A stretch of 64,000 nt of DNA, taken from Sepioteuthis lessoniana (lineage: Eukaryota; Mollusca; Cephalopoda; Myopsida; Loliginidae). Below are positions 31,555-44,599 of this stretch, piece by piece. Below the pieces are notes generated by a model. It was not told the origin of the DNA. It saw only the letters and a program-made list of their open reading frames with translations, and made no database searches. Within the stretch, counting starts at the first letter, position 1. Every line of letters starts with the position of its first letter. The stretch spans positions 103,046,645 to 103,110,644 of the forward strand of contig OY757913.1 of NCBI GenBank assembly GCA_963585895.1. The letters run 5' to 3'. The position numbers were made by a program, and so were the translations under genes.

Positions 31555-31885
31555 GGCTTAAGTTGACAGGGGCTGTAGAATACGCTGACTGCATTCTCTA
31601 TAAAGGAGTAATCCCCCCCCCATCATCAGGGTACAAGATTTGACGTTGGCTGAAAGTGAGGCTCCTGGACTGAAACTTTGTGGAACAAAAAGTACTCCTT
31701 TATTGTAGTTACTGTCCGGTCCATTCTGAGCCCTAGGTGTAGAAGTTATGATCTCATCAATGGGTCAAATTGAATATCTAATCAGTTTTTATATTTGGAA
31801 ACATTTGACTGTGTGCAAATAAAATAGTAATGGCTCATTTAAAAAACAAAATAAATTGTGCTAAATACTATTCGTTTACAAATCA
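31555..31885 (+). repeat. Family F copy, 3'-truncated at (TA)n
   Basis: 5' module 'gctgtagaatacgctgactg', degraded diagnostic block ('gaggctcctggactgaaac', 'agtactcctttattgtag') and 'gactgtgtgcaaataaa'. It runs into a TA tract at 31886 before any hairpin tail. Confidence 0.65.
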
Positions 31886-31909
31886 TATATATATATATAT
31901 ATATATATA
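31886..31909. repeat. (TA)n microsatellite
   Basis: About 12 TA units at the junction between family F and family D. Confidence 0.95.
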
Positions 31910-32160
31910 CTCATCTAAAGATAGACTCTTTCGTTATATCACAACTCTTCAGTGAGGCTAGATACACAGGACACTTCAAGCTGGGATCGAAATCTGCCTA
32001 ACTTTACGCCAGACATGGTATCTAACCACCCAGCCATTTCGACGACATACGTCAGCTCGGGAATGATACAGCTGTAAAGTTTGCGATCTTAGCCAAGACT
32101 GACCCAAAAGCTCTTTTTTACAATAGGTACTACACCATGAAATAATCATTTTTTTGCACA
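31910..32160 (-). repeat. Family D SINE copy
   Basis: 'gactctttcgttatatcac' and 'cttcagtgaggctagatac' match D. The tRNA-like part is on the minus strand, with 'tggctgggtggttagatac' (A-box region, about 32035) and 'gatttcgatccc' (B-box region, about 31985). Confidence 0.62.
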
Positions 32161-32177
32161 CAATAAGTAAGTAAAAA

Positions 32178-32360
32178 TCAAATTTGGTGACTCGAAGGCT
32201 CCCTTTTCAGTCGCTACTACACCGACGTGCTGGGAAGGACGTTACTCCATTCCCTGGATTGCTCTACTTTACCCTTGATCTTTTACTTATAGTGATAAGC
32301 AAGGCGGCATCAAGTACCATTTTTTGATTCTTTGGTTTGGTCTCCCGGACCATAGGTGAA
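32178..32360 (-). repeat. SINE family B, reverse, head degraded
   Basis: Minus strand: 'ggtccgggagacc' (head), 'ggtacttgatgccgcc', 'ggtaaagtagagcaatcc', ending 'gccttcgagtcacc'. Lies between two D copies. Confidence 0.68.
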
Positions 32361-32374
32361 CACTACTCATTAAC

Positions 32375-32640
32375 ACTCAGGAATTATAACGCACATGTAT
32401 TCGTTTTCGTTTGTTTACATTTTGCGCAATTGGATACCAGAGTGCTAAATTCGTTAGAGAGCTTTGCATTATGCGGGTGGCTGCTGTTAATTCCTTCGCC
32501 AGAGTGCTTAACCCTCGGAAGGGGAGCGTGTATATTGTCATCCACAGACAGGCTGTTTCGTTGTATCACAAGTCTTCATTGTGGCTAGACACCCTGGACG
32601 CTTCAAGCTGCGATAGAAACCGGTCTAACTTTATACTATT
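32375..32640 (-). repeat. Family D SINE, modules in permuted order
   Basis: The 'gcattatgcgggtggctg' / 'ccagagtgcttaacc' module (32465-32515) comes first, then 'gtcatccacagacaggctg' and 'gtggctagacaccctgg'. In a full D unit the order is the reverse, so this is either the junction of a D dimer or a tandem D pair. Confidence 0.6.
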
Positions 32641-32789
32641 CATAAGATGTTATTCGACGACGCTCACATCCATCTTATCCATACAAGTGCATTTCTTTTG
32701 GAACAATTGTGAGACCAGATTGCATCAAAATTAAGATAAGTTTAACCCAATTTCAACATTACTTAAACTAATACAAAATATTGTCTGTA

Positions 32790-33010
32790 TGGCAAAGAAT
32801 ACGTCAACTGTGCCTTCTGCAAACCGCTCCCCAAAAGGGAGTGTTCTTGGTTTGACATTGAAATGCATCCTGAGGCTTACTTTTTGAAGTTTTGAGGAGT
32901 CTAGTGTACCCCTTTGTTGTCATTATTTCCAGGTCCACACTGACCCAGGAAAGTAGTACCTGTTGGGGTCGTATCAACGAGTCAAATAAAAAATGTTTAA
33001 TCCATTTAAT
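32790..33010 (+). repeat. Family F fragment
   Basis: 'gcaaagaatacgtcaactg', 'ctagtgtacccctttgttg', 'atttccaggtccacactg'. Truncated just before the R4-like fragment. Confidence 0.6.
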
Positions 33011-33017
33011 TACGAAT

Positions 33018-33172
33018 TTTTTTTACTTCTTTGAGAGGTTTTCACTCCAGCATAAGCTGATAGTCATTCTCTGGAGTTCGGGAAATAGTAAAACTCTTCA
33101 AGTCTCCAGGATTCTTCCCAGTATTCTAGCCGATCTTAACAGTGCTGTAGTTTGGATGGTCTCCTCTTAAAA
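33018..33172 (-). pseudogene. R4-like LINE copy K, 3' terminus only
   Basis: About 155 bp matching the 3' tail of the other copies: 'gagaggttttcactccagc', 'ctccaggattcttcccag', 'gtagtttggatggtctcc'. It is followed by unrelated sequence. No ATT tract is present here. Confidence 0.68.
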
Positions 33173-34329
33173 TTTTAAATCTGACTCGGTGGGAAGTTTG
33201 ATAAATATCATCTTAATCATTCCATCATAAAAAATAAGACGGTTTCATCAGATGGTCATCTCATAGACAGAAGGTAGTTTAAATTTTGTGGTTGTCTGTA
33301 GGTATGATAATCGGGATTATTTCCTTCTGTTAATTATTTGTTAAATACTGTTTATTCCTGTGAACGGGGTGGAGCTAGTAGATCTGATTTTTAAGGAGTT
33401 GACCTAAGCAAGAAAAATAATATTACTTGATTTAAATTCTAACATTATATGGTCTAAGACGAACCTTCGTAATTAAACATTAACACTATGAACAATTTCC
33501 TCGCTATAAATTAAGAATTGGTGTATACACAATATCGAGTCCTACCCGAGTAGATGCGGTGCTTTCCTCATGTTCGTCTCAAGTTGACCCCATAGGCGAC
33601 ATTAATTAATTATGTATCTATATAGACATAACCATAAATATATGGAATGGAAATATTCTGAATTAAGTCGTCACTATCACACCTGCTCATAATCAAAATA
33701 GCGAAGTAAATTTTCAAGATAAGACAAGATGCAAGATCGTCTTCTTGAAAAGACAATATGATAGATATGTAAAGAATATAAAAAATGAAATCGGTTCTTC
33801 CTTAGTTTGTGATCTACGTGTCCTGAAGCTATTTTGGTATATTATCTACACTGTATATTGTGATCTACAAAAATAAAAGTTACTTTTTTTCCTTTTTTTA
33901 TGAAAAGACAAGGTTTTGGTTTTTAGAGAATGTCTTGTTAGAGAGCCTTATACCTAAATGAATGTTTGTTCGAGTGTCGAAAGCTCCGGTCTCGACTTAA
34001 GAATGTACACGTGACAAAAGTACACTTCATTCCGGCATAACCCTCAGTGATGACAGCCGACCTGCGACCCTTTCCGTGATTTTACTTGCTTATTGATATC
34101 TGAATACCTTAAAAAAACTTAAAATGTTACATTAACAGTTTTACAACGAGATCACAGACGAGACGAAAGCAGTCACATTTTAACGAAAAAAAAATGGCCT
34201 TTTAGATGCAGAAGAAAAATTTGCACCAAGTCATCGCTGTGGTGGAGAGTTAATGGAAAACTTCAAGAAAAGGGTGAAGATTAGAATAAAAGAAAAACTC
34301 TTGACGATCTAAATTTTTTTTTATGTAGA
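33173..34329. other. No recognised feature
   Basis: AT-rich sequence without ORFs above 60 codons or recognised repeat families. Confidence 0.4.
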
Positions 34330-34557
34330 GGAATTATATTGTGAATTGAAATACCATGACCAGAAAATCTGGCGAACACTTTCGCGCGACATTCGCAAAC
34401 ACTGAAGAGCTGTTTCGGCTCTATTACGCCTCATCAACAGTGTATACCGTGATTTCCCCCATTGGAGATCAAAACAGTGACCACAGAATGCAGAGTGAAA
34501 ACTTTACCATTGAGCCTGGTTTTCTGGTCATTGTAATTCAATTCACAATATAATTCC
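34330..34557. mobile_element. 228-bp element with 43-bp terminal inverted repeats
   Basis: Left arm 34330-34372 and right arm 34515-34557 are reverse complements at about 39 of 43 positions. For example 'ggaattatattgtgaattg' at the left corresponds to 'caattcacaatataattcc' at the right. The interior carries a minus-strand TTGATGA-GGC...GCC-GAAAC motif (34399-34443). No transposase and no clear target duplication. The 65-codon ORF 34356-34553 spans it and is not credible. Confidence 0.75.
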
Positions 34558-34767
34558 AATACTTCTAAAAGAAAATGTACATCTATATACTTGCCCTTGT
34601 GGTTATAATAATTACGAGCATGCGTATTTTCAATCCTCTTGGTAAGGCGTGGCCCTGGAGGTGACCGTGTCCTCTATAGAGTGCGGATATAACTTACCAA
34701 ACACATTCAGGTTATTTGGCCGCGCAATTACCATAACTCGTTAATTTGGCTATCACTTGTGCTCGAT

Positions 34768-34990
34768 GCGAACAGGTGGCTCAGTGGTCGAGTTTCTGTT
34801 CTGCGTCCTGTGGTTGCTGGTTCAATCTCCTAGAGGAAGAAGTCACGGTATATATTACTGGGGAGACATAATAAGGTCGAAAATGCTGTCAAGTGTTTCC
34901 GCATGTCGCTAGCAAGTGTTCGCCGGATCTTCTGGTCTTGACAAACTATTTCTTGCTTTTCTAACTGATGTTCGTTCGATCCACTGATAA
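34768..34990 (+). repeat. SINE with a further tRNA-like head (family H)
   Basis: A box 'tggctcagtgg' at about 34775 fits the consensus TRGCNNAGYGG exactly, and a B box 'ggttcaatctc' lies about 45 bp on. A GC-poor body follows. Only one copy is seen in the window, so assignment as a SINE rests on the promoter motifs. Confidence 0.55.
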
Positions 34991-35418
34991 AATCAAAACG
35001 TTTGTTTAAAATTTGCTTCATTTTAATCTTTTTAAATTAATAGACTCTCGAAAATTTTAGATCATTTTTAAAAATTTACAAATAAATGATAATTATTTTT
35101 GGGAAATAGATATATATATATGTTGAATGTTTTCTTAAACCATAATAAATAGATAAAACTTGTAGATCGCATATAAAAGTCGAACTTGATTTAAATAGAT
35201 CGCCTTAACTATGTAGATCACATATCAGAATATCACCTGAAAAATCACTGCTTAAAGATCTGTGACATCAAATCTTCTACGTTTCGTTTTGAAATTTCAC
35301 TTTCACCACACATACACACCCGCGAGGATATTTCAATAAATGTTATGGTACCCAACCTGCAGTCAGTAATTAACACTTCCATGACTATAAATACCGGGCA
35401 CTGTACTTATTCCCGGCA
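34991..35418. other. AT-rich left flank of the satellite array
   Basis: No gene or repeat recognised. The junction to the satellite is at about 35419. Confidence 0.5.
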
Positions 35419-38400
35419 TAACTTGGCAGTTGGGGCACCTCTGGTGGTGTAACGGGTAGCAAGCTAGACTAGCAGACCTACACGAGTGAGTTCGAGTCTC
35501 ATTGGGCGCCCCATTCATTCGGCCTTGTGCCACATCAAAGCTAAGCGCTTTGTAAATTACATAACTTGGCAGTTGGGGCCCCTCTGGTGGTGTAACGGGT
35601 AGCAAGCTAGACTAGCAGACCTACACGAGTGAGTTCGAGTTTCATTGGGCGCCCCATTCAATCGGCCTTGTGCCACATCAAAGCAAAGCGCTTTGTAAAT
35701 TACATAACTTGGCAGTTGGGGCACCTCTGGTGGTGTAACGGTTAGCAAGCTAGATTAGCAGACCTACACGAGTGAGTTCGAGTCTCATTGGGCGCCCCAT
35801 TCATTCGGCCTTGTGCCACATCAAAGCAAAGCGCTTTGTAAATTACATAACTTGGCAGTTGGGGCACCTCTGGTGGTGTAACGGTTAGCAAGCTAGACGA
35901 GCAGACCTACACGAGTGAGTTCGAGTCTCATTGGGCGCCCCATTCATTCGGCCTTTTGTCACATCAAAGCTAAGCGCTTTGTAAATTACATAACTTGGCA
36001 GTTGGGACACCTCTGGTGGTGTAACGGTTAGCAAGCTAGACTAGCAGACCTACACAAGTGAGTTCGAGTCTCATTGGGCGCCCCATTCAATCGGCCTTGT
36101 GCCATATCAAAGCAAAGCGCTTTGTAAATTACATAACTTGGCAGTTGGGGCACCTCTGGTGGTGTAACGGTTAGCAAGCTAGACTAGCAGACCTACACGA
36201 GTGTGTTCGAGTCTCATTGGGCGCCCCATTCAATCGGCCTTGTGCCACATCAAAGCAAAGCGCTTTGTAAATTACATAACTTGGCAGTTGGGGCACCTCT
36301 GGTGGTTTAACCGTTAGCAAGCTAGACTAGCAGACCTACACGAGTGATTTCGAGTCTCATTGGGCGCCCCATTCAATCGGCCTTGTGCCGCATCAAAGCA
36401 AAGCGCTTTGTAAATTACATAACTTGGCAGTTGGGGCACCTCTGGTTGTGTAACGGTTAGCAAGCTAGACTAGCAGACCTACACGAGTGAGTTCGAGTCT
36501 CATTGGGCGCCCCATTCAATCGGCCTTGTGCCGCATCAAAGCAAAGCGCTTTGTAAATTACATAACTTGGCAGTTGGGGCACCTCTGGTGGTGTAACGGT
36601 TAGCAAGCTAGACTAGCAGACCTACACGAGTGAGTTCGAGTCTCATTGGGCGCCCCATTCAATCGGCCTTGTGCCACATCAAAGCAAAGCGCTTTGTAAA
36701 TTAGATAACTTGGCAGTTGGGGCACCTCTTGTGGTGTAACGGTTATAAAAGCAAGACTAGCAGACCTACACGAGTGAGTTCGAGTCTCATTGGGCGCCCC
36801 ATTCATTCGGCCTTGTGCCACATCAAAGCAAAGCGCTTTGTAAATTACATAACTTGGCAGTTGGGGCACCTCTGGTGGTGTAACGGGTAGCAAGCTAGAC
36901 TAGCAGACCTACACGAGTGAGTTCGAGTCTCATTGGGCGCCCCATTCATTCGGCCTTGTGCCACATCAAAGCTAAGCGCTTTGTAAATTACATAACTTGG
37001 CAGTTGGGGCCCCTCTGGTGGTGTAACGGGTAGCAAGCTAGACTAGCAGACCTACACGAGTGAGTTCGAGTCTCATTGGGCGCCCCATTCAATCGGCCTT
37101 GTGCCACATCAAAGCAAAGCGCTTTGTAAATTACATAACTTGGCAGTTGGGGCACCTCTGGTGGTGTAACGGTTAGCAAGCTAGATTAGCAGACCTACAC
37201 GAGTGAGTTCGAGTCTCATTGGGCGCCCCATTCATTCGGCCTTGTGCCACATCAAAGCAAAGCGCTTTGTAAATTACATAACTTGGCAGTTGGGGCACCT
37301 CTGGTGGTGTAACGGTTAGCAAGCTAGACTAGCAGACCTACACGAGTGAGTTCGAGTCTCATTGGGCGCCCCATTCATTCGGCCTTTTGTCACATCAAAG
37401 CTAAGCGCTTTGTAAATTACATAACTTGGCAGTTGGGACACCTCTGGTGGTGTAACGGTTAGCAAGCTAGACTAGCAGACCTACACAAGTGAGTTCGAGT
37501 CTCATTGGGCGCCCCATTCAATCGGCCTTGTGCCGTATCAAAGCAAAGCGCTTTGTAAATTACATAACTTGGCAGTTGGGGCACCTCTGGTGGTGTAACG
37601 GTTAGCAAGCTAGACTAGCAGAACTACACGAGTGTGTTCGAGTCTCATTGGGCGCCCCATTCAATCGGCCTTGTGCCACATCAAAGCAAAGCGCTTTGTA
37701 AATTACATAACTTGGCAGTTGGGGCACCTCTGGTGGTTTAACCGTTAGCAAGCTAGACTAGCAGACCTACACGAGTGATTTCGAGTCTCATTGGGCGCCC
37801 CATTCAATCGGCCTTGTGCCGCATCAAAGCAAAGCGCTTTGTAAATTACATAACTTGGCAGTTGGGGCACCTCTGGTTGTGTAACGGTTAGCAAGCTAGA
37901 CTAGCAGACCTACACGAGTGAGTTCGAGTCTCATTGGGCGCCCCATTCAATCGGCCTTGTGCCGCATCAAAGCAAAGCGCTTTGTAAATTACATAACTTG
38001 GCAGTTGGGGCACCTCTGCTGGTGTAACGGTTAGCAAGCTAGACTAGCAGACCTACACGAGTGAGTTCGAGTCTCATTGGGCGCCCCATTCAATCGGCCT
38101 TGTGCCACATCAAAGCAAAGCGCTTTGTAAATTACATAACTTGGCAGTTGGGGCACCTCTTGTGGTGTAACGGTTATAAAAGCAAGACTAGCAGACCTAC
38201 ACGAGTGAGTTCGAGTCTCATTGGGCGCCCCATTCATTCGGCCTTGTGCCACATCAAAGCAAAGCGCTTTGTAAATTACATAACTTGGCAGTTGGGGCAC
38301 CTCTGGTGGTGTAACGGGTAGCAAGCTAGACTAGCAGACCTACACGAGTGAGTTCGAGTCTCATTGGGCGCCCCATTCAATCGGCCTTGTGCCACATCAA

Positions 38401-38465
38401 AGCAAAGCGCTTTGTAAATTACATAACTTGGCAGTTGGGGCACCTCTGGTGGTGTAACGGTTAGC
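35419..38465 (+). repeat. Higher-order block of 10 monomers (1431 bp), two copies
   Basis: Marker variants repeat at a 1431-bp spacing, that is ten units, one of 144 bp. Examples are the 'ggggcccctctgg' variant at about 35577 and 37008, and the 'ataaaagcaag' variant at about 36744 and 38175. The rest of the array uses other block lengths. Confidence 0.75.
35562..35704 (+). promoter_or_regulatory. Example monomer: internal pol III A and B boxes
   Basis: In this second unit the A box is at about 35588-35598 (tggtgtaacgg) and the B box at about 35631-35643. The pattern repeats every 143 or 144 bp through the array. The spacing matches a type 2 RNA polymerase III promoter. The consensus has no run of four T downstream within the unit; transcription itself is not shown. 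Confidence 0.6.
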
Positions 38466-41400
38466 AAGCTAGACTAGCAGACCTACACGAGTGAGTTCGA
38501 GTCTCATTGGGCGCCCCATTCAATCGGCCTTGTGCCACATCAAAGCAAAGCGCTTTGTAAATTACATAACTTGGCAGTTGGGGCACCTCTGGTGGTGTAA
38601 CGGTTAGCAAGCTAGACTAGCAGACCTACACGAGTGGGTTCGAGTCTCATTGGGCGCCCCATTCATTCGGCCTTTTGTCACATCAAAGCTAAGCGCTTTG
38701 TAAATTACATAACTTGGCAGTTGGGACACCTCTGGTGGTGTAACGGTTAGCAAGCTAGACTAGCAGACCTACACAAGTGAGTTCGAGTCTCATTGGGCGC
38801 CCCATTCAATCGGCCTTGTGCCGCATCAAAGCAAAGCGCTTTGTAAATTACATAACTTGGCAGTTGGGGCACCTCTGGTGGTGTAACGGTTAGCAAGCTA
38901 GACTAGCAGACCTACACGAGTGTGTTCGAGTCTCATTGGGCGCCCCATTCAATCGGCCTTGTGCCACATCAAAGCAAAGAGCTTTGTAAATTACATAACT
39001 TGGCAGTTGGGGCACCTCTGGTGGTTTAACCGTTAGCAAGCTAGACTAGCAGACCTACACGAGTGAGTTCGAGTCTCATTAGGCGCCCCATTCAATCAGC
39101 CTTGTGCCGCATCAAAGCAAAGCGCTTTGTAAATTACATAACTTGGCAGTTGGGGCACCTCTAGTTGTGTAACGGTTAGCAAGCTAGACTAGCAGACCTA
39201 CACGAGTGAGTTCGAGTCTCATTGGGCGCCCCATTCAATCGGCCTTGTGCCGCATCAAAGCAAAGCGCTTTGTAAATTACATAACTTGGCAGTTGGGGCA
39301 CCTCTGGTGGTGTAACGGTTAGCAAGCTAGACTAGCAGACCTACACGAGTGAGTTCGAGTCTCATTGGGCGCCCCATTCATTCGGCCTTGTGCCACATCA
39401 AAGCAAAGCGCTTTGTAAATTACATAACTTGGCAGTTGGGGCACCTCTTGTGGTGTAACGGTTATAAAAGCTAGACTAGCAGACCTACACGAGTGAGTTC
39501 GAGTCTCATTGGGCGCCCCATTCATTCGGCCTTGTGCCACATCAAAGCAAAGCGCTTTGTAAATTACATAACGTGGCAGTTGGGGCACCTCTGGTGGTGT
39601 AACGGTTAGCAAGCTAGACTAGCAGACCTACACGAGTGAGTTCGAGTCTCATTGGGCGCCCCATTCATTCGGCCTTGTGCCACATCAAAGCAAAGCGCTT
39701 TGTAGATTACATAACTTGGCAGTTGGGGCACCTCTGGTGGTGTAACGGTTAGCAAGCTAGACTAGCAGACCTACACGAGTGAGTTCGAGTCTCATTGGGC
39801 GCCCCATTCATTCGGCCTTGTGCCACATCAAAGCAAAGCGCTTTGTAAATTACATAACTTGGCAGTTGGGGCACCTCTGGTGGTGTAACGGTTAGCAAGC
39901 TAGACTAGCAGACCTACACGAGTGAGTTCGAGTCTCATTGGGCGCCCCATTCATTCGGCCTTTTGCCACATCAAAGCAAAGCGCTTTGTAAATTACATAA
40001 CTTGGCAGTTGGGGCACCTCTTGTGGTGTAACGGTTATAAAAGCTAGACTAGCAGACCTACACGAGTGAGTTCGAGTCTCATTGGGCGCCCCATTCATTC
40101 GGCCTTGTGCCACATCAAAGCAAAGCGCTTTGTAAATTACATAAAGTGGCAGTTGGGGCACCTCTGGTGGTGTAACGGTTAGCAAGCTAGACTAGCAGAC
40201 CTACACGAGTGAGTTCGAGTCTCATTGGGCGCCCCATTCATTCGGCCTTGTGCCACATCAAAGCAAAGCGCTTTGTAGATTACATAACTTGGCAGTTGGG
40301 GCACCTCTGGTGGTGTAACGGTTAGCAAGCTAGACTAGCAGACCTACACGAGTGAGTTCGAGTCTCATTGGGCGCCCCATTCATTCGGCCTTGTGCCACA
40401 TCAAAGCAAAGCGCTTTGTAAATTACATAACTTGGCAGTTGGGGCACCTCTGGTGGTGTAACTGTTAGCAAGCTAGACTAGCAGACCTACACGAGTGAGT
40501 TCGAGTCTCATTGGGCGCTACATTCATTCGGCCTTGTGCCACATCAAAGCAAAGCGCTTTGTAAATTACATAACTTGGCAGTTTGGGCACCTCTGGTGGT
40601 GTAACGGTTAGCAAGCTAGACTAGCAGACCTACACGAGTGAGTTCGAGTCTCATTGGGCGCCCCATTCAATCGGCCTTGTGCCACATCAAAGCAAAGCGC
40701 TTTGTAAATTACATAACTTGGCAGTTGGGGCACCTCTGGTGGTGTAACGGTTAGCAAGCTAGACTAGCAGACCTACACGAGTGAGTTCGAGTCTCATTGG
40801 GCGCCCCATTCATTCGGCCTTGTGCCACATCAAAGCAAAGCGCTTTGTAAATTACATAACTTGGCAGTTGGGGCACCTCTGGTGGTGTAACGGTTATAAA
40901 AGCTAGACTAGCAGACCTACACGAGTGAGTTCGAGTCTCATTGGGCGCCCCATTCATTCGGCCTTGTGCCACATCAAAGCAAAGCGCTTTGTTAATTACA
41001 TAACTTGGCAGTTGGGGCACCTCTGGTGGTTTAACGGTTAGTAAGCTAGACTAGCAGACCTACACAAGTGAGTTCGAGTCTCATTGGGCGCCCTATTCAA
41101 TCGGCCTTGTGCCGCATCAAAGCAAAGCGCTTTGTAAATTACATAACTTGGCAGTTGGGGCACCTCTGGTGGTGTAACGGTTAGCAAGCTAGACTAGCAG
41201 ACCTACACGAGTGTGTTTGAGTCTCATTGGGCGCCCCATTCAATCGGCCATGTGCCACATCAAAGCAAAGAGCTTTGTAAATTACATAACTTGGCAGTTG
41301 GGGCACCTCTGGTAGTTTAACCGTTAGCAAGCTAGAATAGCAGACCTACACGAGTGAGTTCGAGTCTCATTGGGCGCCCCATTCAATCGGCCTTGTGCCG

Positions 41401-44400
41401 CATCAAAGCAAAGCGCTTTGTAAATTACATAACTTGGCAGTTGGGGCACCTCTGGTTGTGTAACGGTTAGCAAGCTAGACTAGCAGATCTACACGAGTGA
41501 GTTCGAGTCTCATTGGGCGCCCCATTCAATCGGCCTTGTGCCGCATCAAAGCAAAGCGCTTTGTAAATTACATAACGTGGCAGTTGGGGCACCTCTGGTG
41601 GTGTAACGGTTAGCAAGCTAGACTAGCAGACCTACACGAGTGAGTTCGAGTCTCATTGGGCACCCCATTCATTCGGCCTATTGCCACATCAAAGCAAAGC
41701 GCTTTGTAAATTACATAACTTGGCAGTTGGGGCACCTCTTGTGGTGTAACGGTTATAAAAGCTAGACTAGCAGACCTACACAAGTGAGTTCGAGTCTCAT
41801 TGGGCGCCCCATTCATTTGGCCTTGTGCTACATCAAAGCAAAGCGCTTTGTAAATTACATAACTTGGCAGTTGGGGCACCTCTGGTGGTGTAACGGTTAG
41901 CAAGCTAGACTAGCAGACCTACACGAGTGAGTTCGAGTCTCATTGGGCGCCCCATTCAATCGGCCTTGTGCCACATCAAAGCAAAGCGCTTTGTAAATTA
42001 CATAACTTGGCAGTTGGGGCACCTCTGGTGGTGTAACGGTTAGCAAGCTAGACTAGCAGACCTACACGAGTGAGTTCGAGTCTCATTGGGCGCCCCATTC
42101 AATCGGCCTTGTGCCACATCAAAGCAAAGCGCTTTGTAAATTACATAACTTGGCAGTTGGGGCACCTCTGGTGGTGTAACGGTTAGCAAGCTAGACTAGC
42201 AGACCTACACGAGTGGGTTCGAGTCTCATTGGGCGCCCCATTCATTCGGCCTTTTGTCACATCAAAGCTAAGCGCTTTGTAAATTACATAACTTGGCAGT
42301 TGGGACACCTCTGGTGGTGTAACGGTTAGCAAGCTAGACTAGCAGACCTACACGAGTGAGTTCGAGTCTCATTGGGCGCTACATTCATTCGGCCTTGTGC
42401 CACATCAAAGCAAAGCGCTTTGTAAATTACATAACTTGGCAGTTTGGGCACCTCTGGTGGTGTAACGGTTAGCAAGCTAGACTAGCAGACCTACACGAGT
42501 GAGTTCGAGTCTCATTGGGCGCCCCATTCAATCGGCCTTGTGCCACATCAAAGCAAAGCGCTTTGTAAATTACATAACTTGGCAGTTGGGGCACCTCTGG
42601 TGGTGTAACGGTTAGCAAGCTAGACTAGCAGACCTACACGAGTGAGTTCGAGTCTCATTGGGCGCCCCATTCATTCGGCCTTGTGCCACATCAAAGCAAA
42701 GCGCTTTGTAAATTACATAACTTGGCAGTTGGGGCACCTCTTGTGGTGTAACGGTTATAAAAGCTAGACTAGCAGACCTACACGAGTGAGTTCGAGTCTA
42801 ATTGGGCGCCCCATTCATTCGGCCTTGTGCCACATCAAAGCAAAGCGCTTTGTTAATTACATAACTTGGCAGTTGGGGCACCTCTGGTGGTTTAACGGTT
42901 AGTAAGCTAGACTAGCAGACCTACACAAGTGAGTTCGAGTCTCATTGGGCGCCCTATTCAATCGGCCTTGTGCCGCATCAAAGCAAAGCGCTTTGTAAAT
43001 TACATAACTTGGCAGTTGGGGCACCTCTGGTGGTGTAACGGTTAGCAAGCTAGACTAGCAGACCTACACGAGTGTGTTTGAGTCTCATTGGGCGCCCCAT
43101 TCAATCGGCCATGTGCCACATCAAAGCAAAGAGCTTTGTAAATTACATAACTTGGCAGTTGGGGCACCTCTGGTAGTTTAACCGTTAGCAAGCTAGAATA
43201 GCAGACCTACACGAGTGAGTTCGAGTCTCATTGGGCGCCCCATTCAATCGGCCTTGTGCCGCATCAAAGCAAAGCGCTTTGTAAATTACATAACTTGGCA
43301 GTTGGGGCACCTCTGGTTGTGTAACGGTTAGCAAGCTAGACTAGCAGATCTACACGAGTGAGTTCGAGTCTCATTGGGCGCCCCATTCAATCGGCCTTGT
43401 GCCGCATCAAAGCAAAGCGCTTTGTAAATTACATAACGTGGCAGTTGGGGCACCTCTGGTGGTGTAACGGTTAGCAAGCTAGACTAGCAGACCTACACGA
43501 GTGAGTTCGAGTCTCATTGGGCACCCCATTCATTCGGCCTATTGCCACATCAAAGCAAAGCGCTTTGTAAATTACATAACTTGGCAGTTGGGGCACCTCT
43601 TGTGGTGTAACGGTTATAAAAGCTAGACTAGCAGACCTACACAAGTGAGTTCGAGTCTCATTGGGCGCCCCATTCATTTGGCCTTGTGCTACATCAAAGC
43701 AAAGCGCTTTGTAAATTACATAACTTGGCAGTTGGGGCACCTCTGGTGGTGTAACGGTTAGCAAGCTAGACTAGCAGACCTACACGAGTGAGTTCGAGTC
43801 TCATTGGGCGCCCCATTCAATCGGCCTTGTGCCACATCAAAGCAAAGCGCTTTGTAAATTACATAACTTGGCAGTTGGGGCACCTCTGGTGGTGTAACGG
43901 TTAGCAAGCTAGACTAGCAGACCTACACGAGTGAGTTCGAGTCTCATTGGGCGCCCCATTCAATCGGCCTTGTGCCACATCAAAGCAAAGCGCTTTGTAA
44001 ATTACATAACTTGGCAGTTGGGGCACCTCTGGTGGTGTAACGGTTAGCAAGCTAGACTAGCAGACCTACACGAGTGGGTTCGAGTCTCATTGGGCGCCCC
44101 ATTCATTCGGCCTTTTGTCACATCAAAGCTAAGCGCTTTGTAAATTACATAACTTGGCAGTTGGGACACCTCTGGTGGTGTAACGGTTAGCAAGCTAGAC
44201 TAGCAGACCTACACAAGTGAGTTCGAGTCTCATTGGGCGCCCCATTCAATCGGCCTTGTGCCGCATCAAAGCAAAGCGCTTTGTAAATTACATAACTTGG
44301 CAGTTGGGGCACCTCTGGTGGTGTAACGGTTAGCAAGCTAGACTAGCAGACCTACACGAGTGTGTTCGAGTCTCATTGGGCGCCCCATTCAATCGGCCTT

Positions 44401-44599
44401 GTGCCACATCAAAGCAAAGAGCTTTGTAAATTACATAACTTGGCAGTTGGGGCACCTCTGGTGGTTTAACCGTTAGCAAGCTAGACTAGCAGACCTACAC
44501 GAGTGAGTTCGAGTCTCATTAGGCGCCCCATTCAATCAGCCTTGTGCCGCATCAAAGCAAAGCGCTTTGTAAATTACATAACTTGGCAGTTGGGGCACC

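Noticed and set aside
34830..35021. 63-codon minus ORF next to the satellite
   Set aside because: It overlaps the tRNA-like SINE at 34768 and has no recognisable domain.
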